From Stramenopiles sp. TOSAG23-3 (Eukaryota > Sar): DNA of 33,820 nt. The position numbers and the translations under genes were made by a program. Numbering within the stretch: the first letter of the stretch is position 1; every line of letters begins with the position of its first letter. Below the pieces are notes generated by a model. The model was not told the origin of the DNA. It made no database searches and saw only the letters and a program-made list of their open reading frames with translations. The DNA lies in NCBI GenBank assembly GCA_900128585.1, contig LT642207.1, forward strand, positions 1 to 33,820. Reading direction: 5' to 3'. Positions 9,065 to 17,171 of this stretch are shown one piece after another.

Positions 9065-9264
9065 TCCTAAAACAGAACTGGGTCGGAAAACCAAAATGCA
9101 TTATACATTTTTAATTTTAAACTGAAAATGAGAGCATATGATCTGTTTCCTAAAGCAAAAACTACACCGCCATATTCGGAAATGCGATTCTTGTCGTCCT
9201 GTTGGGTACTGTCTTTCAGGCGATATATTTTTTTAAAATTTAAAACCCTAATCCAGTTTTTTAT

Positions 9265-9312
9265 CAAAAACAAGAAAAATTGGCTGTTATTTTATAATAA
9301 TTAAAATTAAAG
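9265..9312 (+). repeat. Dispersed repeat W (core TTGGCTGTTATTT), copy 1
   Basis: AAAAACAAGAAAAATTGGCT followed by GTTATTTTATAATAATTAAAATTAA. The same block recurs at 13928-13968, 14022-14058, 14176-14224 and 18651-18700 on this strand, and inverted at 14077-14100, 14130-14168 and 14501-14550. Confidence 0.7.
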
Positions 9313-9349
9313 AAAAAAGAAGGTGTCAGTTCAAGAACAATATCTCCTC

Positions 9350-9539
9350 CTATTGCAGATCCTCCCCAAGTTCTGAAGGGGCTCGTTGTCTGTGGTACTG
9401 CTCAATGAAATAATGATCGGTATTGAGTTTGATCATTTCGTGGTCGTATACACATACAGATGTAAGTGTACCTTCTGGGAATCCTAAACGGCTAGGCCGG
9501 TCGGCGATTTCCAGGACATATTCGTATGGCTCTCCAGTT
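9350..9539 (-). pseudogene. Repeat family B coding fragment, copy 1 (minus)
   Basis: An open minus-strand frame ends at a TAG (9352-9350). It reads GEPYEYVLEIADRPSRLGF, then PEGTLTSVCVYDHEM, and ends YHRQRAPSELGEDLQ. Two plus-strand relatives lie at 10006-10135 and 10215-10400 with mostly conservative changes, so this was a protein-coding unit. Copy 1 has no stop within the block, unlike copy 2. It could be a mobile-element protein or the last exon of a duplicated gene. No domain is recognised. Confidence 0.5.
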
Positions 9540-9814
9540 TATCTAAATATTAAACTCTAAGTATTTTTAAAACTTCTTTAAATGTCCCCGGGTGAAGTCA
9601 ACAGGGGTTGTGACGCGAGCAGGAACTTCTTCCGGTGACTCAAGTCAACTCGTTCCACCTGTAATGAAGTTTTTTGACGTTGGTCTTTGTCGTTAGATCC
9701 GCGCTGTGACATTGTCTGATGTGATCCGTTCGCTTCGGTTTGTCCCAGTTCTGCCTTAAAACACAAAATAAAATTTAGACAGAAAAAATTAACCTTAGCG
9801 GTTGTTTAAAATAA

Positions 9815-9968
9815 AATGAAAACATTTACTTTACATCAAATGGAAACATTTACTTTATAGCGAAAACATAAAGGAGAACAAAACAAAAAGCGAAAAAATA
9901 AATGAAATTAGAGGTAACAAATGAAAATATTTACGTTACAATCAAATGGAAACATTTACTTCATATTT
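9815..9968 (+). repeat. Short imperfect tandem repeats (AAATGGAAACATTTACTT)
   Basis: The block ATCAAATGGAAACATTTACT recurs at about 9835 and 9942, with looser copies at 9814 and 9918. No coding function is visible. Confidence 0.6.
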
Positions 9969-10005
9969 TTTAGATTAACTGAATTGTTTTTTTTTTAAAT
10001 AATAA

Positions 10006-10135
10006 AGTAGTCAATTGTAGTTTTGACCAGAACTTGGGGGATACATACGAACACGTCCTGGGCATTGTTGATCGGCTGAGCCATCTAGGATTCCCAGAAT
10101 ATAAACTTACATATGTATGTGTATACGAACAAGAT
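10006..10135 (+). pseudogene. Repeat family B coding fragment, copy 2 (plus)
   Basis: The plus-strand frame reads GDTYEHVLGIVDRLSHLGF then PEYKLTYVCVYE, aligning with GEPYEYVLEIADRPSRLGF of the 9350-9539 minus-strand fragment. Upstream it shares AGTAGTCAATTG with the next copy at 10215. A stop follows shortly, so it is a truncated fragment. Confidence 0.5.
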
Positions 10136-10214
10136 CAATTCCACTACTAATCATGCTTTCGAAGATTCAATGAGTAGAAACCGATCACCTTCAAAAACAT
10201 TATTTTGCCGCTGC

Positions 10215-10400
10215 TGAGTAGTCAATTGGAGCTTTGATCAGAACTTCGGGGAGACATACGAATACATCCCGGAGAATGTTAATCGGCTGAGCCGTTTATG
10301 ATTCCCAGAAGGTACAATTACATCTGTACGTGTACACGACTTGACCAGAAATTGGGAAAGATCTGCAAAAGGAGGAGATTTTGTTCTTGAACTGACACCC
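10215..10400 (+). pseudogene. Repeat family B coding fragment, copy 3 (plus)
   Basis: The plus-strand frame reads GETYEYIPENVNRLSRL, a stop, then FPEGTITSVRVHD. It ends near GGDFVLELTP, which pairs with an inverted GGDIVLELTP block just beyond copy 1 (about 9325-9350). Bases 9320-9540 and 10215-10400 are therefore an imperfect inverted repeat flanking about 0.7 kb, while copies 2 and 3 are direct repeats. Confidence 0.55.
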
Positions 10401-10459
10401 GTTTTATCTTTTTATATTTTTAAATACCTAAACAACAGCTATTATTTTTTTATTAGCAG

Positions 10460-10562
10460 GAAACTTAATTTACAACAATGACATTTTTGACGTGATATTC
10501 AGGGATTTCCAATCACAAGAAGGAGGTTTAATCTACATGAAAGGAATTCGAATTGAATCATA
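10460..10562 (+). pseudogene. Possible orphan exon or element relic
   Basis: After a pyrimidine-rich TTTTTTTATTAGCAG acceptor-like string, the plus strand reads NLIYNNDIFDVIFRDFQSQ then EGGLIYMKGIRIES and stops at TAG. The frame looks protein-like but no family is recognised and no upstream exon is certain. It lies directly after family B copy 3 and may belong to the same element. Confidence 0.35.
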
Positions 10563-10690
10563 GGCAGGTTTCTCAAGGGATTTACATGGCAACTCCAGCA
10601 CAAATTGAGGTTTATCCAAAGGTACTCACTCCTTCGAAATGGAATACCGCAGGAACTTCACCTCAGGGGAGACGCACTAACAGACAATAA
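10563..10690 (+). pseudogene. Second protein-like fragment in another frame
   Basis: The frame QVSQGIYMATPAQIEVYPKV continues with LTPSKWNTAGTSPQGRR and ends NRQ-stop. It starts just after the stop of the preceding fragment, one frame over. The pair could be joined by a small intron or by a frameshift. No domain is recognised. Confidence 0.35.
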
Positions 10691-11329
10691 ACCCACAATT
10701 GGCAGGGGGCATGATCCTGGACATTTAACTTTTCAATGTAGGCTAACCCTACTTTTATTGTAAGTATAAGAACTCGTATTGTGTGGTTCCAGATAAATAA
10801 TGTACTAAAAATTAATAAATTCAAAATTAAATATGTTTGATGGGAACAATGGTACAGTAACACTGTTTTGCTGTTGAAAGTTATTTAGTTATCCAAGCAC
10901 ATGAGTACATTTTAATCATTGGTTCTATTTAAAAGTTGTATTCTAGTTCATAGTTATATAAGTGTACATAAAACTATTCAAAATAATCATCGGGTCTATT
11001 TAATGTTGTATTTTAATTCTTAAAAACTTGATTTTTCCAATTTCGTTTTCATAAATGGTTAAGAAAGAGGTCTCGTAAGTATAATAAAGTAGTAATATAA
11101 TCCTTATTTGCTTTTTTTCTTCTTTAATTTATTAAATTTTCTTCAAATAGCTGTGTTCAATACACTGCTCTTTAAGAAACGGGCCAAACGAAATAATTTC
11201 AAATTATATAATAATAATACCATCAAATTACATCACACAGCATTAATAAAAGTTTCCGTTAAGGAAAACACTAGCATTCTCGACGAGATTTTTTCCCCCC
11301 TTGTTTAAAGTCAAAATAGCCCTGCTGTG
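10691..11329. other. AT-rich stretch without visible genes
   Basis: No supported gene, motif or strong repeat. It may include the 3' end of the tentative minus-strand gene starting at 11699. Confidence 0.4.
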
Positions 11330-11699
11330 TCAATATATTATATACCCTAAAAATAAGAGCGTTAAATGTTTTGGCTCTCTAATAATGTACTGTAGTAAAA
11401 TAACAAAATTTACATCATTTTTTTGTCCGTATCATATTTCAAAGATACGAACTTTTAGTTGTTCCTCTATAAACAATTATAATATTTTCCTTTAAACCAC
11501 GAACGCCGCAAACTTCAAGCAACCAAGCGCATTCCTTACTTACAGCACCAGGGTTATCCGTCCAAGAGGTTCTATGAATAGTAATTCCCTGGTAATACAA
11601 AAAAGTATTTAGCCACTCTTTAAGAATTAATTCACGCCTCAAAATTTCCAGCATCGTCCAATTGGGAGAATTGAAATTGTTATAATCACAAAACAGCAT
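11330..11699 (-). CDS. Tentative small two-exon gene, unknown function
   Basis: Proposed exons are 11699-11544 (52 codons from ATG) and 11389-11330 (20 codons with stop). Exon 1 encodes MLFCDYNNFNSPNWTMLEIL, then RRELILKEWLNTFLYYQGI and a TSWTDNPGA end, followed by a GTAAGTAAGG donor at a codon boundary. The best downstream acceptor is TTTTACTACAG at 11391-11390, giving YIIREPKHLTLLFLGYIIY. An earlier TTTATAG acceptor would give a shorter end, and without splicing the frame stays open to 11439. The family is not recognised. The strong donor is the main support; the 3' exon is weak. The gene start lies inside an inverted repeat at 11638-11806. Confidence 0.35.
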
Positions 11700-11806
11700 T
11701 TTCACTGTATTTTTTGTATAAGTACATGACTCATTTTTAAGGAGTTATAGGGGCAAAACTCAATTTTCCCAAATTGGACGATTCGTGACATTTTGAGGAG
11801 GCGCGT
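11638..11806. repeat. Inverted repeat spanning the start of the tentative gene
   Basis: Minus-strand bases 11680-11638 and plus-strand bases 11760-11806 share an ATT(C/T)(T/-)CCCAA(A)TTGGACGAT core followed by ATTTTGAGG. The peptides match too: SPNWTMLEILRRE on the minus strand and FPNWTIRDILRRR on the plus strand. It looks like a small inverted duplication of coding sequence. Confidence 0.55.
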
Positions 11807-12093
11807 TTGAAAAAATGATGTGTTTTTTAGCTGATAGTAGTAGTACACGACAGTAACAAAACGATATATTTGACATTTTTCGTTCGTCGATAATAATACT
11901 CACACTATGCTCACACTCCATTTCTATCCAATACCTTGGTACATATTACTTTTCAACGAACAATATGATATGGGACCATCATGTGGACATTAGTTCATTT
12001 AATATTGATGAGTTGAATAAATTAAAGAGTATTGCCAACTAGCAGTCTGGGACCTTCAAAAATGTAACAATTGTGTATACCATACAAGAACAT

Positions 12094-13227
12094 ATGAGTG
12101 GCAGTACATTATCCATCGATCTCGGCTTGCATTCGATCAAAATTGGGTATGCTGGGCTAGATGAGAGCAGCTTATGGGCACCTGATCTCGTTGTCCCACT
12201 GCTGACCAAGTTTAGAAACCTTCCAGGTTGCTCTGTACTGCCTGTAATTTCTCATGGTTCTAAAATCGGCTACCATGATTGGGAAGATAAGTTAAAAATT
12301 TTGGTTCATGATTTCTGTACAGAAGATGACTCGTTGTCTATACTCTTTGCAGTGTCTGTATCTTTACCCGTGTCGGCCCAAAGTGCTTTACTTAAGCTGG
12401 CAATGGAGTCACTTGGCTGTTCCAATGTTTATTTTGCTCCTCACCCAGTGTTATCTGCTGTGGCACACGGCATGACAAATGCAACCGTTCTTGATTGTGG
12501 TCACTCGCACACAAGTTTATGTGATATACGTGATGGGGTTGTTGACCCTGGGAGTATTTGGTCTTACTCTGTGTCTGGGACACATATTACAGACTGTTTT
12601 GTCAAAGGTTTGAAAAAAGAGAATGCTCTGGAAAACAAAATGTCCTTACTGGAAGATATAAATAATTTTGAGTTTGGTGTTGAAGGGCAGATTGTAAGGA
12701 ACATTAAACAATCAACATTGTTTTTGCATAATCAGAAAGACATCCAGGCTATTCCTACAGAACAAATCAACTTTGAATTACCTGATAAGTCTTTCATTAC
12801 AGTTGGCAAATCGCGGTATAATGCACCAGAACGTTTATTTTCGAAAGAGAACATTTATGTGAGCCATAATTTTGGTGACCAGTACAGTAATAAAAAAGGA
12901 AATATTGTCGATATGTTTACGAATGCTTTGCAAAATAAAAAGAGATTAAATGCGGCAATTGATTTGGTTTTTGCAGGTGGAACAAGCATGATAAAGGGTT
13001 TTGATAAGCGATTTGGTAAGGAATTACGAAATACACTTAGTGATGCTGGATGTAAGCGCTCAATCATCAGTATCCAAACTCCTGTGCGTCGGAAACCCCG
13101 CAAGTTTTCTGCTTGGGCTGGTGGTGCAATATTAGGTGGTATGTCGACAATGTCTCCCTTATGGATAACCTCGGGAGACTACGAAGAGCTTGGTGCTGAC
13201 TCGCTTTCAAAGCGACTGTTTCACTAA
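12094..13227 (+). CDS. Divergent actin-related protein
   Basis: A 377-residue actin-fold protein. The frame is open from about 12073, but the first ATG is at 12094 (MSGSTLSIDLG). Actin landmarks in order: phosphate loop 1 region SIDLGLHSIKIGYAG (about residues 7-21), phosphate loop 2 region TVLDCGHSHTSL (about 131-142), RYNAPERLF (actin ERFRCPEALF), the AGGTSMIKGFDKRF adenosine loop (about 293-306), and KFSAWAGGAILGGM near the end. The DNase-binding loop region is shortened and the phosphate loops lack key actin residues, so nucleotide hydrolysis may be lost. Known ARPs act in dynactin, ARP2/3 or chromatin remodellers. The subfamily cannot be fixed by eye; the C-terminus resembles ARP4-type or dynactin-type proteins only loosely. 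A possible AATAAA lies at 13319-13324. Confidence 0.85.
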   Translation: MSGSTLSIDLGLHSIKIGYAGLDESSLWAPDLVVPLLTKFRNLPGCSVLPVISHGSKIGYHDWEDKLKILVHDFCTEDDSLSILFAVSVSLPVSAQSALLKLAMESLGCSNVYFAPHPVLSAVAHGMTNATVLDCGHSHTSLCDIRDGVVDPGSIWSYSVSGTHITDCFVKGLKKENALENKMSLLEDINNFEFGVEGQIVRNIKQSTLFLHNQKDIQAIPTEQINFELPDKSFITVGKSRYNAPERLFSKENIYVSHNFGDQYSNKKGNIVDMFTNALQNKKRLNAAIDLVFAGGTSMIKGFDKRFGKELRNTLSDAGCKRSIISIQTPVRRKPRKFSAWAGGAILGGMSTMSPLWITSGDYEELGADSLSKRLFH

Positions 13228-13379
13228 ACATCTTCTCAAATTTATGGGGTAATTTTGGTTCTAACTATTCGGTCCATGCAATACACTAAGTATCCCAAGT
13301 GTTACGGTTTGCCGTTGAAATAAATGCTTGTTTATACTTTATCCCTTTCAACCCCGAAATATCGGGAGCTCTCGAGCTT

Positions 13380-13886
13380 TCACAGTTGTTCCATACGCTC
13401 GTACATCGCGCGTGCCTGTGCGGTCTCCTTAGTAAGCACAAACGGCTCCGATAAGAATAGACTATACTCTAAGGGGCTTGAATCATCGCATGGAAAACAG
13501 AACACTACTTTTTGCAGAATCTTATATCATCTCGCTTAAAAAAGAATTAAGGAAACATCAATTTAATTTCCTGGCCTCTCAGAATTTGTTGTTTTAGCTG
13601 CGGTCTGCGGTATAACGTACACGCACTCGCTGTGGCTTCGGCTCTAAACTACTTCGTAGTATTTTAGTCGTCTAGAATATTTTATCCCATGATTGTGGCA
13701 CTTACATGGCCAAGATTAATAGTTGAGGGGAGATTAAGGTTCCAACCTGTTTTGTAAAACATATCAATCATAAAATACCAAACAGGCCTTAGGGGACCTG
13801 GTAAACAAGCCCATGCAATTCGAGTTTAACTACAGCTGACAATAAATTGTACAAATAAAAACACGACATGCCAGAAGTGAGCTCAT
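13380..13886 (-). CDS. Small three-exon gene, unknown function
   Basis: Proposed exons are 13886-13853, 13797-13706 and 13520-13380, giving 88 residues. Exon 2 reads PLRPVWYFMIDMFYKTGWN then LNLPSTINLGH and ends at a strong GTAAGT donor. Exon 3 begins after ATAAG and reads ILQKVVFCFPCDDSSPLEYS, then LFLSEPFVLTKETAQARAMY, then ERMEQL-stop. Exon phases match at both joins. Exon 1 (MSSLLACRVFI) uses a weak GTACAA donor and is the least sure part; exon 2 could instead extend upstream to AWACLPG. Exons 2 and 3 are compact, free of stops and clearly protein-like. The hydrophobic N-terminal half suggests a membrane-associated or mitochondrial protein, but no family is recognised. It is convergent with the actin-related gene, 152 bases apart. 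Confidence 0.5.
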
Positions 13887-13927
13887 AGATTTAAAAAACA
13901 AATTATGTAGTATGCTCATATATTTAA

Positions 13928-14224
13928 TAAAACAAGAAAATTGGCTGTTATTTAAGTAATTAAATTTAGCTTCGTCGTACCCTAATCCTAACTTGGTTCT
14001 GTATTTTTTTTTAAAGATTTAATAAAAACAAGAAAAATTGGCTGTTGTTATTTAATAATCGTAAAAAAAAGAGTATAAACAGCCAATTTTCTTGTTTTTA
14101 AGAGTATAACCAGGAGATGCGATATGATAATAAGTACATTAAATAACAGCCAATTTTCTTGTTTTTAGTATCATTAAAACAAGAAAATTGGCTGTTATTT
14201 AAGTAATTAAAATTTATGTACTGC
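13928..14224. repeat. Palindromic cluster of repeat W (5 copies)
   Basis: Five copies of the AT-rich W repeat (core AAGAAAATTGGCTGTTATTT) lie within 300 bases. Plus-strand copies: 13928-13968, 14022-14058, 14176-14224. Inverted copies: 14077-14100, 14130-14168. The last two (14135-14222) form a near-perfect palindrome with arms of about 40 bases, ending GTACATTAA...ATGTAC. The layout fits terminal inverted repeats of a MITE inserted repeatedly into itself. Confidence 0.8.
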
Positions 14225-14249
14225 TTCAGTAAATAATTAAGTATATTCG

Positions 14250-14470
14250 ACCCTCTCCCGACACCTCAACTCACAAACGATAATTCCCTGACTGGTTCAC
14301 AAGACAGACGACGAGCACCTTTTAAACATTCACGCCGCTGCTTGGTAAACCGCACAAGGAATGATCCACATATATGAGTGAGACATCGGATGAGGAAGTT
14401 GATTATGGGTCTCCTGACATCGACGCAATTCCACACACTGATTCGGATCATGCATGGGTGTATTGATTTA
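14250..14470 (+). mobile_element. Family A 3' fragment
   Basis: Aligns with 18284-18500 and with 5320-5500: the end of the main ORF (YIRPSPDTSTHK here, YEYRPPPDTPAHK there), a spacer containing ACGAGCACC and CGCCGCTGCTTGG, and the acidic micro-ORF. Upstream ORF sequence is missing, so this is a 5'-truncated copy, as is typical of retroposed elements. Confidence 0.65.
14374..14466 (+). CDS. Acidic micro-ORF of family A (30 residues)
   Basis: Reads MSETSDEEVDYGSPDIDAIP then HTDSDHAWVY and stops. Compared with the 37-residue version at 18406-18519 (MSEASDEEVDYGPFEIVANP then NTDSDHGWS), the start, the SDEEVDYG core and the TDSDH.W block are kept despite many DNA changes around them. It may be translated separately or act as a terminal exon of the main ORF. 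Function unknown. Confidence 0.45.
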   Translation: MSETSDEEVDYGSPDIDAIPHTDSDHAWVY

Positions 14471-14500
14471 CTAAAATCACAACAGCAAAGATCAGTTCTT

Positions 14501-14550
14501 AGTACATTAATTTTAATTACTTTAATAACAGCCAATTTTTCGTTTTTAAT
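14501..14550 (-). repeat. Repeat W, inverted copy downstream of family A fragment
   Basis: AGTACATTAATTTTAATTAC followed by TTTAATAACAGCCAA, the reverse complement of the 18651-18700 copy, including its ATTAATGTACT end. It lies about 35 bases after the micro-ORF. Confidence 0.7.
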
Positions 14551-14582
14551 TAAGTATACCCTATATCAAAATAATGAAATGA

Positions 14583-14655
14583 CTATTCGGGACGCCTGGC
14601 AGGGGCCTATTTCTATAATTTACCTAATTGTCGGTAGAATGAGCCGCTCGGTAGA
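14583..14655 (+). repeat. Dispersed GC-rich tail repeat, copy 2
   Basis: Shares GGGACGCCT..GCAGGGGCC, TATAATTTACCTAATTGTCG and GAGCCGCTCG with 1641-1715. It lies downstream of the family A fragment at 14250-14470 and is probably the 3' tail of that element. Confidence 0.6.
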
Positions 14656-14744
14656 GATTGTAAGCATTCACATATAGACACAGGATCCCTCGCTGTGCTG
14701 TACGGTATCTGGTATTATACCGATCCGGCTGAATGATAGATATT

Positions 14745-15165
14745 GCACTTTTCGCAGTTTTTTGGGGGGTGGGTACGAGAGCGTGTGTGTGAAAATTCAC
14801 GAAAAAATAGATATTACTTCGATGCTGTTATTATGTCAAATATAATTAACATTGAAATAACAAAGAAAACGATATACATATATTTAATTCCTTAATTTAC
14901 GCTTGATAGGCGACAACAAAACCATCGATTTTCAGATTTTCAAAACATTTTTTGAATACTAATTAGCATTGTTGGAACACAATTTACTGCAAATAATTGA
15001 ACGAAGAAGAAAACAATTAAGGAAATATGTACTAAATATTATTAAATAGTGTTATTTAAATGTTAATTATATTTAACATAATAACAGCATTAAATTAATA
15101 TCTATTTTTTCGTGAATTTTCACACACACGCTCCCCCCCCCCTGTTCACTAACTGCGAAAAGTAC
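14745..15165. mobile_element. Fold-back (MITE-like) element with about 115-base arms
   Basis: Bases 14745-14862 and 15050-15165 are inverted copies. The outer ends are G(C/T)ACTTTTCGCAGTT; inside lie a poly-G tract, GAGCGTGTGTGTGAAAATTC and ACGAAAAAATAGATATTA. The centre is AT-rich and non-coding. It lies about 0.3 kb upstream of the Cables-like gene. Confidence 0.8.
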
Positions 15166-15474
15166 AAAAACTCCCACACTCATCACGCTGGAAGTTTGTG
15201 GTGTAAGTACGAAAACCAATAATCAATAATGGCCTATGCAGGTGTGATAATGAATATAATGGACAATGATGACTTCTTCTGCTCTCTAAGAGCTGTAAGA
15301 CGACAGTGTAATAAATAAATGTATATATGCGAGGGAGGTACTCATAAACTTGTTGGCAAAATAGTAAGAGCGGTCAATTTGCATCTAGAGTTACTTCAAG
15401 AACGCGGGGGAAGCCAAAATTGCTATCGGTAACTTTTGGTAGCGTCTGTCATATTAGAAGATGAAATAGTTCTT
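15166..15474. other. Upstream region of the Cables-like gene
   Basis: Between the fold-back element and the first in-frame ATG at 15475. It presumably holds the promoter and leader. The reading frame is open back to 15433 but has no ATG there. Confidence 0.4.
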
Positions 15475-17010
15475 ATGCCAAGTCGTGCTCTTTCTTTTAA
15501 GGGGGCTATCGGTGACTCTGAAGGAGAGGGATGTGTGTGCGTTCAAATCGTTGAACCAAAAACTTATGGGAGCCGCCATCAGCGAGCGAAGCAAAAACGA
15601 ATAGCACTACATTTTCTTAGCAATATTAAGACGACAGGGGGTGAGCGCAAGGAAAGTGACACCAGCTGGAATTTACAAGCGGATAGCCATTCATGTGAAG
15701 ATCAAATACTCTTACCGTCCCCAGAACTAATTCTAGCGGAAGGAAATAAAGAAGTTGACCAAATAAGTATACGCCTTAGAGGAAGGAAATACAAGTTTAT
15801 TAACCAACCTCATTTTAAAGAGGAGTGGTACAAAACTCTTTGGGAAAGAAAAATTACAAATATTGGTTTGCTTACTGCGAAGTCGTTTATGTCGTTTCGA
15901 AAGAGTTATCCAACGCTATGCTACTCAATTACTCCTTATCGCCGTGTCTTGCAAACGGACAAAACTTCTGGCATAATAAATTCGTTTCAGACTGTGAAAC
16001 AAACAAAAAAGCATTGCAAGTTCAATTCGTTATGGAAGGAAAATTCCTACGGTTATTTATTATTTGCTGCGTGGGGAAATGACAGCGATTCCTTGCGTAA
16101 AATAAACGCATTAATTCAAAATCCATCATCGGTAAAAAATATTTTTAACAAAAAGATGATTCTCTGGCTAAGGAACTGGTCCTTGAAATGGAAGAAGGAA
16201 AGAATCTTACAGCGTAAAATTGACCGTAAATACCATGCATATTATGTCGATGATCCAAGACTATCCCAAGGTACCCACAAAACTGTTATAACAAGCATAA
16301 ATCCTATGTATACATTTTCTGTTTTGAGATATGCAAACCACGAGACCCTTAAGAATGAACTAAATGACGAATACCGTAAATTGCACCCTTGGATCCCGTT
16401 TTCATTAACTCTAAGTAAAATTCGAAACTTAAAAAGGGAAGCGCTGGAGTACTGGTTTAAACACGGGCTTGAAATATCAACGTTGGCTCTTGCCATTGTT
16501 TATTTTGAAAAGTTAATTGTGAAACAAATTGTTTTTAAGGAGAATCGTAAGTTAAAATTTGCAGTTTGCTTACTTCTGGCCTTCAAATTTAATGAAGCCT
16601 ACAACCACAGTTATCGGGAGAATTGCTGCGATGGCGATTATTCTAATTCGCTAATTAATATGAGTAGCAGTGAAGACGACGACGATAAAATAGCTATTAA
16701 TAGTTTGAAAACCAAAAGAGAGAAAAGGAAAGTCCGGTCTTGTGGCAGTACAGTGTATAATTATGTACAACAATTGTTTGGAATAAGCCAAAAAGAGTTG
16801 GTGAAAAACGAAATGGTGGTGCTTGTTGAGTTGTCTTTTGGATTATTTGTGAAACACCGCGATATAATTATTCACTTCACACGATTATTGGGGGTCTTAG
16901 CATTGAGACCTAGGGAATATTTGGGAGAAAAAAATTACGCGCTTCACTGCATGGGCGATAGCACGGATAGGAGAAGTACTGAAGATCGAAAGGTTGCCAA
17001 CTCAGTGTAA
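15475..17010 (+). CDS. Cables-like cyclin-box protein
   Basis: A 511-residue protein starting at the first in-frame ATG (MPSRALSFKGAIGDS). Its second half matches the CABLES1/2 cyclin-like region: TFSVLRYANHETLKNELND, then LHPWIPFSLTLSKIRNLKRE, GLEISTLALAIVYFEKLIV, and ENRKLKFAVCLLLAFKFNEA. The N-terminal half is basic and family-poor. The cyclin region is split by an acidic then basic insert (SSSEDDDDK to KREKRKVRS, about residues 403-430), after which QQLFGISQKELVKNEMVVL resumes the fold. In animals, CABLES proteins link CDKs (CDK2, CDK5) with Abl and other tyrosine kinases; a CDK-partner role is inferred, while Abl links are unlikely to apply in a protist. No intron is needed. Confidence 0.8.
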   Translation: MPSRALSFKGAIGDSEGEGCVCVQIVEPKTYGSRHQRAKQKRIALHFLSNIKTTGGERKESDTSWNLQADSHSCEDQILLPSPELILAEGNKEVDQISIRLRGRKYKFINQPHFKEEWYKTLWERKITNIGLLTAKSFMSFRKSYPTLCYSITPYRRVLQTDKTSGIINSFQTVKQTKKHCKFNSLWKENSYGYLLFAAWGNDSDSLRKINALIQNPSSVKNIFNKKMILWLRNWSLKWKKERILQRKIDRKYHAYYVDDPRLSQGTHKTVITSINPMYTFSVLRYANHETLKNELNDEYRKLHPWIPFSLTLSKIRNLKREALEYWFKHGLEISTLALAIVYFEKLIVKQIVFKENRKLKFAVCLLLAFKFNEAYNHSYRENCCDGDYSNSLINMSSSEDDDDKIAINSLKTKREKRKVRSCGSTVYNYVQQLFGISQKELVKNEMVVLVELSFGLFVKHRDIIIHFTRLLGVLALRPREYLGEKNYALHCMGDSTDRRSTEDRKVANSV

Positions 17011-17171
17011 GAGGCTTTTTATCTTTCGGGTTATGAGGAAAGACGACAGCTGAAACGTGCATAAAAAACACCTCTCACTAATTAAGTTTTTCAAAACCAA
17101 AGTTTCTCTCTGTGCTTATTCATTTTGAATGCAACAGGAACATCGCCCTGTTTGCTGCTAAGTGCAACTTG

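Noticed and set aside
13979-13993. CCCTAATCCTAAC as a telomere-like repeat
   Set aside because: Only one or two irregular units, also scattered at 1972 and 9244. No array.
15436-15474. Earlier non-ATG start of the Cables-like protein
   Set aside because: Only a TTG is available. The first ATG at 15475 is the simpler nuclear start.
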